Assembly (NCBI GenBank): GCA_039029195.1 | Contig: JBCCGR010000024.1 | Span: 1-64,000 of the forward strand | From: JBCCGR01 sp039029195 | Lineage (GTDB): Bacteria > Pseudomonadota > Alphaproteobacteria > Rhizobiales > Rhizobiaceae | Length of the DNA stretch: 64,000 nucleotides | Direction of reading: 5' to 3' | Part shown: in pieces, positions 12,354 to 20,986 of the stretch | Numbering within the stretch: the stretch's first letter is position 1 | How the letters are laid out: the number at the start of each line of letters is the position of its first letter | Translations under genes and position numbers: made by a program | Notes under the pieces: model-generated | The model's database searches: none | Seen by the model: only the letters and a program-made list of their open reading frames with translations | What the model was told of the DNA's origin: nothing

Positions 12354-13055
12354 CTACGCGGCGATGGTGCTGATCAGCGCATCGCGTGGGCCAAACAGTT
12401 GGCGCTGCTCCACATAGTTGGACGCAAAGAATGGATAGCGTTGAAAAAAGGTGCTTCGCAGGCTGTCCACGTCGGTTTTCATCAACTGAACCTGCATTCT
12501 TACGTAGGTGTAACTACGCACATCGGAGGCAACCGTTGAATTGAACACCCGGCGGTAGAAAGCTGCATGTTCTTTGCGAATTGAAGACAGACCATAATCT
12601 GCATTGAAGTACAGGCTGGCCATCACGACGATACGCAGCGTCATATATGGCAGCTCCGGATAGAGCCTTGCACTTTCTTCATCCGTGACAAACCGACTTG
12701 GGTCGATAAACACCCTGCCTTCATCCAGCTCGGGCTGAATGATGTCGGGGAAAACCAACATGCTGGGTCCGTACGGACAGTCCTTCGTCAACACATGAAG
12801 TCTGATTGCCGCCACCAACTGGCCAGCCACATAAAGGCCGAAACTCATAGCGTTTGGTGTGTACTCGATCGAATCGGTACAAAGGCCGCTATCGTTCGCG
12901 TCGATGAAATCTTCGCGCCGATACGACCGATATCTCAGTCTTTGGATAGACTCCAAATCTTCGGCGGACGTTGCTCGACGAAATTCCACAATATCAAGGA
13001 ACTCCGTCATTCGCTCGATGAATCTCGAGCGAGACGATACTACTTTAACACTCAT
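12354..13055 (-). CDS. FeeM-like N-acyltransferase (GNAT fold)
   Basis: A 233-residue protein resembling the N-acyl amino acid synthase FeeM group of GNAT-fold acyltransferases. The start of the domain, FRRATSAEDLESIQRLRYRS, is the clearest match. It is followed by LYVAGQLVAAIRLHV, EGRVFIDPSRFV and a C-terminal FYRRVFN segment. FeeM-type enzymes join an acyl chain from acyl carrier protein to an amino acid, and they share a fold with LuxI autoinducer synthases. The product here is unknown. ATG 13055 is preferred over one 15 codons upstream. Two near-identical 16-bp sites lie just upstream, suggesting tight regulation. A GGDEF-EAL gene lies upstream on the same strand. Confidence 0.68.
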   Translation of the reverse strand: MSVKVVSSRSRFIERMTEFLDIVEFRRATSAEDLESIQRLRYRSYRREDFIDANDSGLCTDSIEYTPNAMSFGLYVAGQLVAAIRLHVLTKDCPYGPSMLVFPDIIQPELDEGRVFIDPSRFVTDEESARLYPELPYMTLRIVVMASLYFNADYGLSSIRKEHAAFYRRVFNSTVASDVRSYTYVRMQVQLMKTDVDSLRSTFFQRYPFFASNYVEQRQLFGPRDALISTIAA

Positions 13056-13067
13056 TTTGCCCCACAA

Positions 13068-13083
13068 ACAACCAATGAATGGT
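13068..13083. promoter_or_regulatory. Repeated palindromic site, copy 1 (start-proximal)
   Basis: ACAACCAATGAATGGT. The core ACCAATGAATGGT is an imperfect palindrome, and flanking AACAACC/GGTTGTT extends the symmetry to 13091. It ends 13 bp upstream of the FeeM-like ATG. A second copy with one mismatch lies exactly 70 bp further upstream, so the pair looks like an operator. Confidence 0.5.
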
Positions 13084-13137
13084 GGTTGTTCATAAAGCAT
13101 TCACTATTTTTTATTGGGTGTAAAGAGTTATACCGTT

Positions 13138-13153
13138 ACAACCTATGAATGGT
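13138..13153. promoter_or_regulatory. Repeated palindromic site, copy 2
   Basis: ACAACCTATGAATGGT, 15 of 16 bases identical to the copy at 13068-13083 and in the same orientation, 70 bp away (near seven helical turns). Both are in the gap between the FeeM-like gene and the upstream GGDEF-EAL gene. Confidence 0.5.
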
Positions 13154-13228
13154 AAACGCGCGTGGTTAACGGCTTGTTTTCTGGTTATGAGGGAAAGCGG
13201 GGCGTGGCAGTAAGTGGCGAGCGACCCA

Positions 13229-15580
13229 CTATCCGGCTGCCGCATTTTCCTTGGGTTCAAACCGCCGTTTGCCCGGCAACGAGATATCCAGCATGGTCTG
13301 CACATCTTTCCCGGGAAGAGCGCCGCTGAAGACAAAACCCTGCACCTGACATTGCGGCACTTCGCGCGCGATGATCTCAAGCTGGCCTTCGGTTTCCACG
13401 CCTTCTACAACAATGGACAATCCCAGATCGGTCGAGAGCCTTGCGACATTCTGCAACAGAAGCAGTGACTGCTCATTCGTTTCTATGTCCATGATGAAGC
13501 TGCGATCCACCTTCACCTTGTGTAGTGGCAGGCTGTGCAGATAGCTCAGGCTGGAATAGCCGGTGCCAAAATCGTCGAGTGAAATGTAGACGCCAAGATC
13601 GCGAAGGCGGTTCAGGATGGTCTTTGCGTCTTCAAGATCCTCAACAATCGCACTTTCCGTGATTTCCAATTCGAGCCGGTGAGGCTGAAGGCCGCTCAGA
13701 TCCAACGCATTTTCGACCGAATTGACCACGTCACCCCGCCGGAACTGGTGCGCAGACAGATTGACTGCAACCCTTGTGTCAGACGGCCAGGCGCAGGCTT
13801 CGCGACAAGCTTGCAAGAGCACAAAGTCACCAAGCTCGTTTATGAGCCCCATCTCTTCCGCAATCGGGATGAATTCGCCGGGTGAAACCGGTCCCAGCTC
13901 GGGATGAGGCCAGCGCACGAGGGCCTCACAGGTCTCAATTTTGTGTCCGTCGATGGTCACGAGTGGCTGATAATGGACGTGCAGTCCGTCCTGTACCAAT
14001 GCCTGGCGAAGTTCGCTTTCAAGGCGCAAGCGATGTTCCAGCTTGTGGCCCATTTCACTTTCATAGATCCGCCAGTGTCCGCGGCCATCATCCTTTGCAC
14101 GATAGAGCGCCAAATCAGCGTGTTTGAGGATGGATTCAGAGTTCGATTCTTCACCTGTGTTGAATGCAATACCGATGCTGGCACCAACAAAGATCTGATG
14201 CCCCTTCGCCAAATGAGGCTGGGCGATGCGGTCGATAATCATTGATGCCAGGGCGCAGGCCTCTTCGCGGCACCGCAAATTGGGCATGAGAACCATGAAC
14301 TCATCACCACCAATCCGGGACGCAAAATAGGCCGGGTGGGTGATCTCGGACAGTTCCGCTGCGACGGTGCAAAGCAGATCATCGCCGACCGGATGGCCCA
14401 ACGTGTCGTTGACCTGCTTGAACCCATCAATATCGACAACCAGAACGGCCATCTCATCGGCGCCAGGCGACTTCGCCAGAGCTTCTTCCATCTTGTTTTG
14501 GAAGGACATGCGATTGGGGAGACCGGTGAGCGAGTCAAACCGCGCCATGAACTGGATTTTTTCCTCAGCGCGTACCCGATCAGTCACGTCTTCGAACACC
14601 ATCACAGTGCCGCCGCCATCCATGGGCTGAAACGCAAACTCAAGAATGCGTTCGCCGTCCAGGGTGATCTTCAGCTTCTGATCGTACGACTTTCCTTTGC
14701 CCTCCAGCATGGACAGAATGTCGGCTGCGTCGTCTGACTGCAGGCGCTCACTCTTGACAAGGAACAGAACCAGATCGCGTGCGGTGGTCTCCAGTTCCTT
14801 CTGGTTTGCATCAAAGAGCAGATCATCGACGACACTGTTGGAAACAAGCAAAACACCCTTGTCATCAAACATGCATAGTCCGTGCGGCATGTTGTTCAGT
14901 GCGGTGTTGAACCTCTGGGCAATGAGGGAAACCTCCTTCTCGCCCCAGATTGCTTCAAGCAGCGTGTTTCGCTGACGATCAGCAATTGATTTTGCCGCCA
15001 GGAAAAAGGGCAAGATCATAAACGACAGGAAAAGGTGATAGCCATCACCCTGCAGGATCAGTCCGGCGATTGTGGGAACAGACATCACCAGAACCTGACC
15101 GACGACCAGGCGATTGAACGCAAAATTGCGACCAGGCACACCAGCGAGATTGGCCAGAGTGCAGGACATGGCGATCAAAGCGGCGACATCGTCACCCGTG
15201 TAGGCGAGCGCGATAAAGCACCAGATGCCAAGAAATGCGGCCGTTGCCACGGCGCCGAGCGTGTAGCGATGCTCAAAGCGGCGCGCGTTTTCCTCGTCCA
15301 GCCGTTGCGAGGGTTTGGTGTGATAAAGATAGGCGTCAATGCAGCGGGTGACGCCCAGAATAAAGATCGCGAGCGCGCAGAATACGATGCCAAGATGGCC
15401 GGTTTTCCAAGCGGTGATGAACACGGCGCAGGTGTTGCCGACAGCGCCAAACAAAAAGGACCGGCTCTCCGCATAAAGCGAATGAACCATCGAGATATAG
15501 CTATCTGATGGCCACCTGTCTTTCCGGGCTCTTACCAACAATTTATCTGCGTCGACCAAGGTTTGTCCCCACAACCCCAT
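13229..15580 (-). CDS. Membrane GGDEF-EAL protein with PAS domain (c-di-GMP turnover)
   Basis: A 783-residue protein. About six hydrophobic segments lie between residues 40 and 205. A PAS-like domain follows (about 225-335, starting ALNNMPHGLCMFDD), then a GGDEF domain and an EAL domain. The cyclase motif RIGGDEF (about residue 420) and the phosphodiesterase motif CEALVRW (about 553) are both intact, as are FDSLTGLPNR, VNLSAHQF, ELEITESA, DDFGTGYSSL and KVDRSFI. It could therefore make or degrade cyclic di-GMP; direction cannot be told from sequence. Start ATG 15580. It sits upstream of the FeeM-like gene on the same strand with 173 bp between them. Confidence 0.93.
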   Translation of the reverse strand: MGLWGQTLVDADKLLVRARKDRWPSDSYISMVHSLYAESRSFLFGAVGNTCAVFITAWKTGHLGIVFCALAIFILGVTRCIDAYLYHTKPSQRLDEENARRFEHRYTLGAVATAAFLGIWCFIALAYTGDDVAALIAMSCTLANLAGVPGRNFAFNRLVVGQVLVMSVPTIAGLILQGDGYHLFLSFMILPFFLAAKSIADRQRNTLLEAIWGEKEVSLIAQRFNTALNNMPHGLCMFDDKGVLLVSNSVVDDLLFDANQKELETTARDLVLFLVKSERLQSDDAADILSMLEGKGKSYDQKLKITLDGERILEFAFQPMDGGGTVMVFEDVTDRVRAEEKIQFMARFDSLTGLPNRMSFQNKMEEALAKSPGADEMAVLVVDIDGFKQVNDTLGHPVGDDLLCTVAAELSEITHPAYFASRIGGDEFMVLMPNLRCREEACALASMIIDRIAQPHLAKGHQIFVGASIGIAFNTGEESNSESILKHADLALYRAKDDGRGHWRIYESEMGHKLEHRLRLESELRQALVQDGLHVHYQPLVTIDGHKIETCEALVRWPHPELGPVSPGEFIPIAEEMGLINELGDFVLLQACREACAWPSDTRVAVNLSAHQFRRGDVVNSVENALDLSGLQPHRLELEITESAIVEDLEDAKTILNRLRDLGVYISLDDFGTGYSSLSYLHSLPLHKVKVDRSFIMDIETNEQSLLLLQNVARLSTDLGLSIVVEGVETEGQLEIIAREVPQCQVQGFVFSGALPGKDVQTMLDISLPGKRRFEPKENAAAG

Positions 15581-15891
15581 ATTTCTAATAGGGCATCATG
15601 CATGCATTGCGTTCAAAAAGGATTAAGCAAACCATCAAGATATGCGACAGGTGCAGATATGATTGGCATGATTAATGGCCGGTTCATCGGCATTGGCAAT
15701 CCTGACCACCTGGGCCAGTGTTTTGCGTGTATGTGCGTGAAGAACTAGCGCACATTGATCCGCTTCGGCTCGTCGCAATGGAAATTAATCGTTCCGACAG
15801 TTTGTTGGTTTGGCGACCGGAAAAAGCGTGCATCAGCCAGATGACCTGCTGTATGAAGCCGAAAATCACAGCCGAGCCAATTGAGGGCTAA
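15581..15891. other. 311-bp gap between divergent genes
   Basis: No gene was recognised here. It holds the promoter regions of the GGDEF-EAL gene (leftwards) and ugd (rightwards). A 10-bp palindrome ATGCATGCAT lies at 15598-15607, 18 bp upstream of the GGDEF-EAL start. A short open frame across 15563-15748 has no family resemblance and overlaps the neighbouring start, so it is not called. Confidence 0.5.
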
Positions 15892-17238
15892 ATGAAGATT
15901 TGTGTGGTGGGGACCGGTTATGTCGGCCTTGTGACAGGTGCCTGTCTGGCAGATGTGGGATGCCAGATCGTTTGCATCGATCAGGATCAGTCGAAGATTG
16001 ATGGCCTGAAGAAGAACGTTCTTCCAATCTACGAACCTGGCCTGGAAGAGGTTGTGGAGCGTGCTGTTTCAGCCGGGAATCTCGCCTTTACAACCGATCT
16101 CCACTCAACCGTCGCTGAGAGCGATGCGGTGTTTATTGCGGTTGGAACGCCGCAGGGCGACGATGGCCGCTCAGACCTCTCATACGTGGAAGCTGCTTCA
16201 CGTCAGATTGCTGAAGCGCTTTCCGGTTCCACCACAATCATCGTGAAATCGACCGTGCCTGTGGGCACGTGCAGACGGGTTGCCCGCATTGTCCATCACA
16301 CCAACCCCGATGCCGAGTCTTCCGTTGTCTCCAATCCTGAATTTTTGCGCGAAGGTGTTGCGGTAGAGGATTTCATGGAGCCGGACCGCATTGTGATCGG
16401 GACACAGGATGATCGTGCACGTACCGTGATGAATGCGATCTATTCGCACTTTGTCGACAAGGGCGCGCCACTGGTTCAAACGACGCTCGAAACATCAGAG
16501 CTCATCAAATACTCGGCCAACGCATTTCTCGCGACCAAGGTTGCATTCATCAACGAGATGGCCAATCTGTGCGATTCCGTGGGTGCCAACGTGGAAGACC
16601 TGTCCAAGGCCATTGGCATGGATGAGCGGATTGGCCCTTCGTTCCTGAAGCCCGGCCCGGGTTATGGCGGATCCTGTTTTCCGAAAGACACACTGGCATT
16701 GACTATTCAGGCGCAGGAATCTGATTGCCCGGTGCGCATTGTGGAATCGGTGGTGTCGTCTAACTCATTTCACATCAGACGTCTTGGCAAGCGTATTGCC
16801 GAGTTCTGCGGTGATGTGTGGTCGTCTCTTGGTTGGAATGAAACAAGCCTCGATCAGAAAACCATCGCCGTGCTTGGACTGGCTTTCAAGGCTGACACCG
16901 ACGATATTCGTTCCGCAGCGAGCACGGTGATCCTGCCCTTGCTTCAGAAACAGGGTGCCCGGATTGTCGGATATGATCCGGCCGCAATGGATACCGCGAA
17001 GGCTGAGATGCCTGGCCTTGAAACCGCAGAATCAATTGAAGCTGCTGTGTCCGGTGCAGATGCGGTGCTCATTCTGACGGAGTGGAACCAGTTCAAATCA
17101 CTCGATTGGGCTCGGCTTCTTCCGACGATGAACGCTCCCGTGGTTGTGGACTTTCGAAATCTCTATCCGCCCAATGAAATGTCCACCCATGGGGCACATT
17201 ACGCCTCTTTGGGCCGACCACTCGCGGATGTGGCATAA
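15892..17238 (+). CDS. ugd: UDP-glucose 6-dehydrogenase
   Basis: Oxidises UDP-glucose to UDP-glucuronate with two NAD+, supplying acidic sugar for polysaccharides. The 448-residue protein begins with the Rossmann motif VVGTGYVGLVTG and has IFVAVGTP-like IAVGTPQG, STVPVGT, the central ETSELIKYSANAFLATKVAF (helix that carries Lys and Asn of the active site) and the catalytic Cys in GPGYGGSCFPKD (about residue 265). Length and motifs match the family fully. It leads into four glycosyltransferase genes on the same strand after 116 bp. With the UDP-glucuronate 4-epimerase-like gene at 29 kb it would supply UDP-glucuronate and UDP-galacturonate. Confidence 0.96.
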   Translation: MKICVVGTGYVGLVTGACLADVGCQIVCIDQDQSKIDGLKKNVLPIYEPGLEEVVERAVSAGNLAFTTDLHSTVAESDAVFIAVGTPQGDDGRSDLSYVEAASRQIAEALSGSTTIIVKSTVPVGTCRRVARIVHHTNPDAESSVVSNPEFLREGVAVEDFMEPDRIVIGTQDDRARTVMNAIYSHFVDKGAPLVQTTLETSELIKYSANAFLATKVAFINEMANLCDSVGANVEDLSKAIGMDERIGPSFLKPGPGYGGSCFPKDTLALTIQAQESDCPVRIVESVVSSNSFHIRRLGKRIAEFCGDVWSSLGWNETSLDQKTIAVLGLAFKADTDDIRSAASTVILPLLQKQGARIVGYDPAAMDTAKAEMPGLETAESIEAAVSGADAVLILTEWNQFKSLDWARLLPTMNAPVVVDFRNLYPPNEMSTHGAHYASLGRPLADVA

Positions 17239-17354
17239 CCCCCACTGAACCTGACGGACAGAGTAAATAGTTGCCCTCAGGGCGCGATTTGCATAGGGTT
17301 TTGCCCGATGCGGAACGGGTTAGGTTTGAGTACCATCTTCATGAGTAGCGCGAT

Positions 17355-18557
17355 ATGAAGCGGCTCGACGATGCCCGCATCCTCATGTACAGCCACGACA
17401 CGTTCGGACTCGGCCATTTAAGGCGATGCCGAACGATTGCGCATGCCCTTGTCGAACAATTCAAAGGGGTGTCGGTCCTCATCATCTCCGGCTCCCAGAT
17501 CGCCGGCGCATTTGATTTTCGAGCCCGTGTGGACTTTGTGAAAATTCCGAGCGTGATCAAGCTCTACTCCGGTGATTACACGTCCATCAGCGATCACATT
17601 GATATTGAAGACATTCTGACGATGCGCGAAGCCATCATTCGCAGCACCGCTGAGATATTTGACCCCGATATCTTCATTGTTGACAAGGAGCCCATGGGTC
17701 TGCGCGGCGAGGTTGAGCCTGTGCTTCGCTTGCTTAAGGAGCGGGGGACCCGTCTCATTCTCGGGCTCCGTGATGTGATGGATTCCCCTGAACTGCTGGA
17801 ATCGGAGTGGGAAAAGAAGAACGTTATCGACCGTATCGAAGAACTTTATGATCACATCTGGGTCTACGGGCCGCGTGATTTCTGGAATCCTCTGAACGGT
17901 CTTCCTTTACCTGCGAACCTCACACGCAAGATCGAGTGCACTGGTTTTCTTCGGCGTGAAACGTCTTCCACCGACCACCTCAACGAACTGGAACTGCCAG
18001 ATGACTATGTGCTCGTCACTGCCGGTGGTGGAGGGGATGGTGCAGACATCATGCGTTACGTGCTTTCCGCGGTGGAAAATGATCCAACGCTCATCCACAA
18101 TTTCGTTCTGGTTCTTGGACCATTTATGCGGGCAGAGTTTCGCGAGGAGCTTTACCGTCGGGCGGATGCTCTCAAGACAGTGACGATCATAGATTTCGAC
18201 AATGATATGGAAGCCATCATGGCGGGTGCCAGCGCTGTGGTGGGCATGTGCGGGTACAACACGTTCTGCGAGATCATTTCCTTTGACAAACCATCGCTGT
18301 TTGTGCCGCGAACGCGTCCGAGAGAAGAGCAGCTGATCCGGGCCACGAGAGCTCAGGAGCTTGAGCTGAGCCGGATGCTTGATTCTGATAATGCAGAAGA
18401 TCCGCAGAAAATGGCGGAAGAATTGAAGCTCTTGCCCCAACGCAACAGACCGTCATCCGCAGACTGGACCATTGATCTTTCCGGGCTGGAGTCCATATGT
18501 GCGAGGGTCGAGACAATTCTCGATCAGGCCACAACTCCAGAAACACAGGATGCCTGA
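17355..18557 (+). CDS. Glycosyltransferase, GT28/MurG-like (first of four)
   Basis: A 400-residue GT-B type glycosyltransferase. The N-terminal YSHDTFGLGHLRRC has the glycine-His acceptor-side loop of MurG-like enzymes. The C-terminal half has VTAGGGGDG and AVVGMCGYNTFCEI, which correspond to the UDP-sugar binding region. It has no signal peptide, so it acts at the cytoplasmic face. It starts a block of four transferase genes with gaps of only 6, -4 and -4 bp. It is related in plan to the third gene of the block (GVGHVFRA and QAGYNTS in place of GLGHLRR and CGYNTF), so an ancient duplication is likely. Donor and acceptor sugars cannot be told. Confidence 0.8.
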   Translation: MKRLDDARILMYSHDTFGLGHLRRCRTIAHALVEQFKGVSVLIISGSQIAGAFDFRARVDFVKIPSVIKLYSGDYTSISDHIDIEDILTMREAIIRSTAEIFDPDIFIVDKEPMGLRGEVEPVLRLLKERGTRLILGLRDVMDSPELLESEWEKKNVIDRIEELYDHIWVYGPRDFWNPLNGLPLPANLTRKIECTGFLRRETSSTDHLNELELPDDYVLVTAGGGGDGADIMRYVLSAVENDPTLIHNFVLVLGPFMRAEFREELYRRADALKTVTIIDFDNDMEAIMAGASAVVGMCGYNTFCEIISFDKPSLFVPRTRPREEQLIRATRAQELELSRMLDSDNAEDPQKMAEELKLLPQRNRPSSADWTIDLSGLESICARVETILDQATTPETQDA

Positions 18558-18563
18558 TCCACG

Positions 18564-19805
18564 ATGCCCCGCAAAATCGGTGTTGTTCTAAAGGGCTATC
18601 CGCGCCTTTCCGAAACCTTTATCGCGCAGGAATTGCTGGCGTTGGAACGGGCGGGTCTGACCCTCAATCTCATTTCGCTTCGCCACCCGACTGACAAGAA
18701 ACGTCACCCGGTGCACGAAGAGATCAAAGCTCCGGTCAACTATTTGCCCGAATATCTGCATCAGGAGCCGTTGCGGGTGTTGCGGGGATGGTGGCGCGCC
18801 CGAAAACTGCCTGGATACAAAAGGGTGCGTCGGATATGGCTTCAGGATCTCAAGCGTGATCTTACCCGCAATCGGGTGCGCCGGTTCGGGCAGGCACTGG
18901 TTCTGGCGGCCGAATTGGAAAGCGATATCGAATGGCTCTATGGCCATTTCATCCACACACCGGGCTCGGTCACACGCTACGCGGCGCAGATGCACGGGCT
19001 CCCCTTTAGTTTTTCTGCCCATGCGAAAGACATCTGGACGTCCCCGGACTGGGAACTCAATGAGAAGCTGAACGACGCCCGGTGGACCGCGACCTGTACG
19101 GCGGGAGGTGCCAACCACCTGAAGTCACTGGCCGACAGTGATGATGCGGTGGCGCTCATCTATCATGGGCTGGACCTAAGCCGGTTTGACCCAACACCGG
19201 TGGAGAGCTCGGGCAGAACAGGTGGCAAGGATGCGCCCATTGAGCTGGTGACCGTTGGTCGGGCAGTTGAGAAAAAGGGCCTTGATACGCTGATCGAAGC
19301 TCTTTCAAAACTGCCGCTGGATCTGCATTGGCGCTGGACCCATATTGGCGGTGGGCCGCTTCTCTCGAAACTGAAAACTCAGGTCGAAACGCTCAATTTG
19401 CAAGAGAAAGTGGCGTTCCGGGGAGCCTTGCCTCAGGTTGAAGTACTTGAGACCTATCGTCGGTCCGACCTGTTTGTTCTTCCTTGCCGAATAGCCGCGG
19501 ATGGGGATCGCGATGGCCTGCCCAACGTTATTGTTGAGGCGGAAAGCCAGGGCCTTCCCTGCATTTCAACGCCAATCTCGGGCATTCCCGAGTTGATTGA
19601 TGACGGGGTGAATGGCTTGCTCGTTCCCCCAGATGACCCAGGCGCGTTGGCTGGAGCGATTGAACAATTGTCGAGAGACCCTCAGCTTCGCCATCAGTTC
19701 GGTCGTGCGGGGCAGGAGCGTGTTGAGCGCGATTTTAACGCCGCAAATGAAATCAAAGCGCTTCTTGCTCTGTTTGGCGAAGCGCCCGTGACCATCCCGT
19801 CATGA
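18564..19805 (+). CDS. Glycosyltransferase family 4 protein (second of four)
   Basis: A 413-residue GT4-type transferase. The N-terminal domain carries YPRLSETFIAQELLALE, common in colanic acid-type transferases, and SFSAHAKDIW. The C-terminal domain has VTVGRAVEKKGLDTLIEAL and the Ex7E-bearing NVIVEAESQGLPCIST, then GIPELIDDGVNGLLVPPDD. It is cytoplasmic. The start ATG 18564 lies 6 bp after the preceding stop; its own stop overlaps the next start (ATGA), which implies coupled translation. It probably adds one sugar to a lipid-linked polysaccharide or glycolipid. Confidence 0.88.
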   Translation: MPRKIGVVLKGYPRLSETFIAQELLALERAGLTLNLISLRHPTDKKRHPVHEEIKAPVNYLPEYLHQEPLRVLRGWWRARKLPGYKRVRRIWLQDLKRDLTRNRVRRFGQALVLAAELESDIEWLYGHFIHTPGSVTRYAAQMHGLPFSFSAHAKDIWTSPDWELNEKLNDARWTATCTAGGANHLKSLADSDDAVALIYHGLDLSRFDPTPVESSGRTGGKDAPIELVTVGRAVEKKGLDTLIEALSKLPLDLHWRWTHIGGGPLLSKLKTQVETLNLQEKVAFRGALPQVEVLETYRRSDLFVLPCRIAADGDRDGLPNVIVEAESQGLPCISTPISGIPELIDDGVNGLLVPPDDPGALAGAIEQLSRDPQLRHQFGRAGQERVERDFNAANEIKALLALFGEAPVTIPS

Positions 19806-20986
19806 ATCGGGATCAGCAGCCCCGGGTTCTGTTTTATGTTCAGCACCTATTGGGGGTGGGCCATGTTTTTCGGGCGCGCAAGATTGCGACAGGCCTTCAG
19901 TCGCGTGGCATCGCTGTCGATATGGTCTTTGGTGGACCGACCCTGCACGGCACAGAACTTGAGGCGGATCGGGTGTTTTTTCTTCCCGTCATCAAGGCGG
20001 GGGCCATCGACTATTCATACAATGTGGATGGTCAGGGGCGACGGCTGACGCCTGAGTATCTGGCCAAGCGACAAAAGCGGTTGCTGGATATTGTTGACGA
20101 TCTGAACCCCGATTTGGTTCTGTTGGAGGCTTTTCCCTTCGGGCGACGGTTTTTGCGGGATGAAATGGCGGCTTTGTTCGACGCTTTGAACCGAAAGCCG
20201 AAGCCACCAATTGTGGCGACCTCCGTTCGGGATATTTTGCAGGAAAAGCGAAAGCGGGGACGAACAGAAGAAGCTGTTGCCACAATACAATCCTCCATTG
20301 ACCGGGTGATCGTGCATAGTGATCCGGACCTCATCCAGTTGGGCGGCAGTTTTCCACTTGCTGCGGAGATTGAAGACAGGACTTCCTATTCAGGCTTTGT
20401 CGTTGATGGCGATGTTGAAAAGTCGCCCGTTCCGGCGGAGCCCTTCGATGTGATCATCACTGCCGGGGGAGGTGCGTTTGGTGATTGTCTGATGACAACG
20501 GCCCTGAAGGCGCATGAGCACTCCTCCCTCAAAGGCGCCCGTTGGTGCCTGGCAACTGGCCCAAACTGTCCTCTGAATGTCCGGAAACAGTTGGAGGCAG
20601 AAGCTCCGAAAAACATAACTGTCACGACTTTCCTCGACGGGCTTTCCACCCATTTCGCTGCTGCGCAGGTCACTGTCTCGCAGGCTGGCTACAACACCAG
20701 CATGGATTTTTTAGCGGCGCGTGAAAGATCAGACCTATCGCACGTGTTTGTGCCCTTCGACATTGATGGGCAGACAGAACAGATCAAGCGAGCGACATTG
20801 CTAAGCGATCACGGTTTGAGTGTTTGCCTGCCTCAATCCAGATTGACGCCGCAGGCACTGGCCAGCGCGATTGATGATGCACTGGCATTGGAGAAACCCG
20901 CTTTCACCTTCCGCGCTGATGGCGTTGAAACCACAGCCTTGCTGATCGAGACCTGGATTGCGGAGCGCAAGGCAAAAGCCGAATGA
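19802..20986 (+). CDS. Glycosyltransferase, GT28/MurG-like (third of four)
   Basis: A 394-residue protein with the same plan as the first gene of the block. N-terminal FYVQHLLGVGHVFRARKIA has the acceptor loop, and C-terminal ITAGGGAFGD and VSQAGYNTSMDF have the nucleotide-sugar binding region, followed by VPFDIDGQTEQIKRA. It overlaps both neighbours by 4 bp (ATGA). The paralogy with the gene at 17355 suggests that the block builds an oligosaccharide with two related and two GT4-type steps. Specificity is unknown. Confidence 0.8.
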   Translation: MNRDQQPRVLFYVQHLLGVGHVFRARKIATGLQSRGIAVDMVFGGPTLHGTELEADRVFFLPVIKAGAIDYSYNVDGQGRRLTPEYLAKRQKRLLDIVDDLNPDLVLLEAFPFGRRFLRDEMAALFDALNRKPKPPIVATSVRDILQEKRKRGRTEEAVATIQSSIDRVIVHSDPDLIQLGGSFPLAAEIEDRTSYSGFVVDGDVEKSPVPAEPFDVIITAGGGAFGDCLMTTALKAHEHSSLKGARWCLATGPNCPLNVRKQLEAEAPKNITVTTFLDGLSTHFAAAQVTVSQAGYNTSMDFLAARERSDLSHVFVPFDIDGQTEQIKRATLLSDHGLSVCLPQSRLTPQALASAIDDALALEKPAFTFRADGVETTALLIETWIAERKAKAE

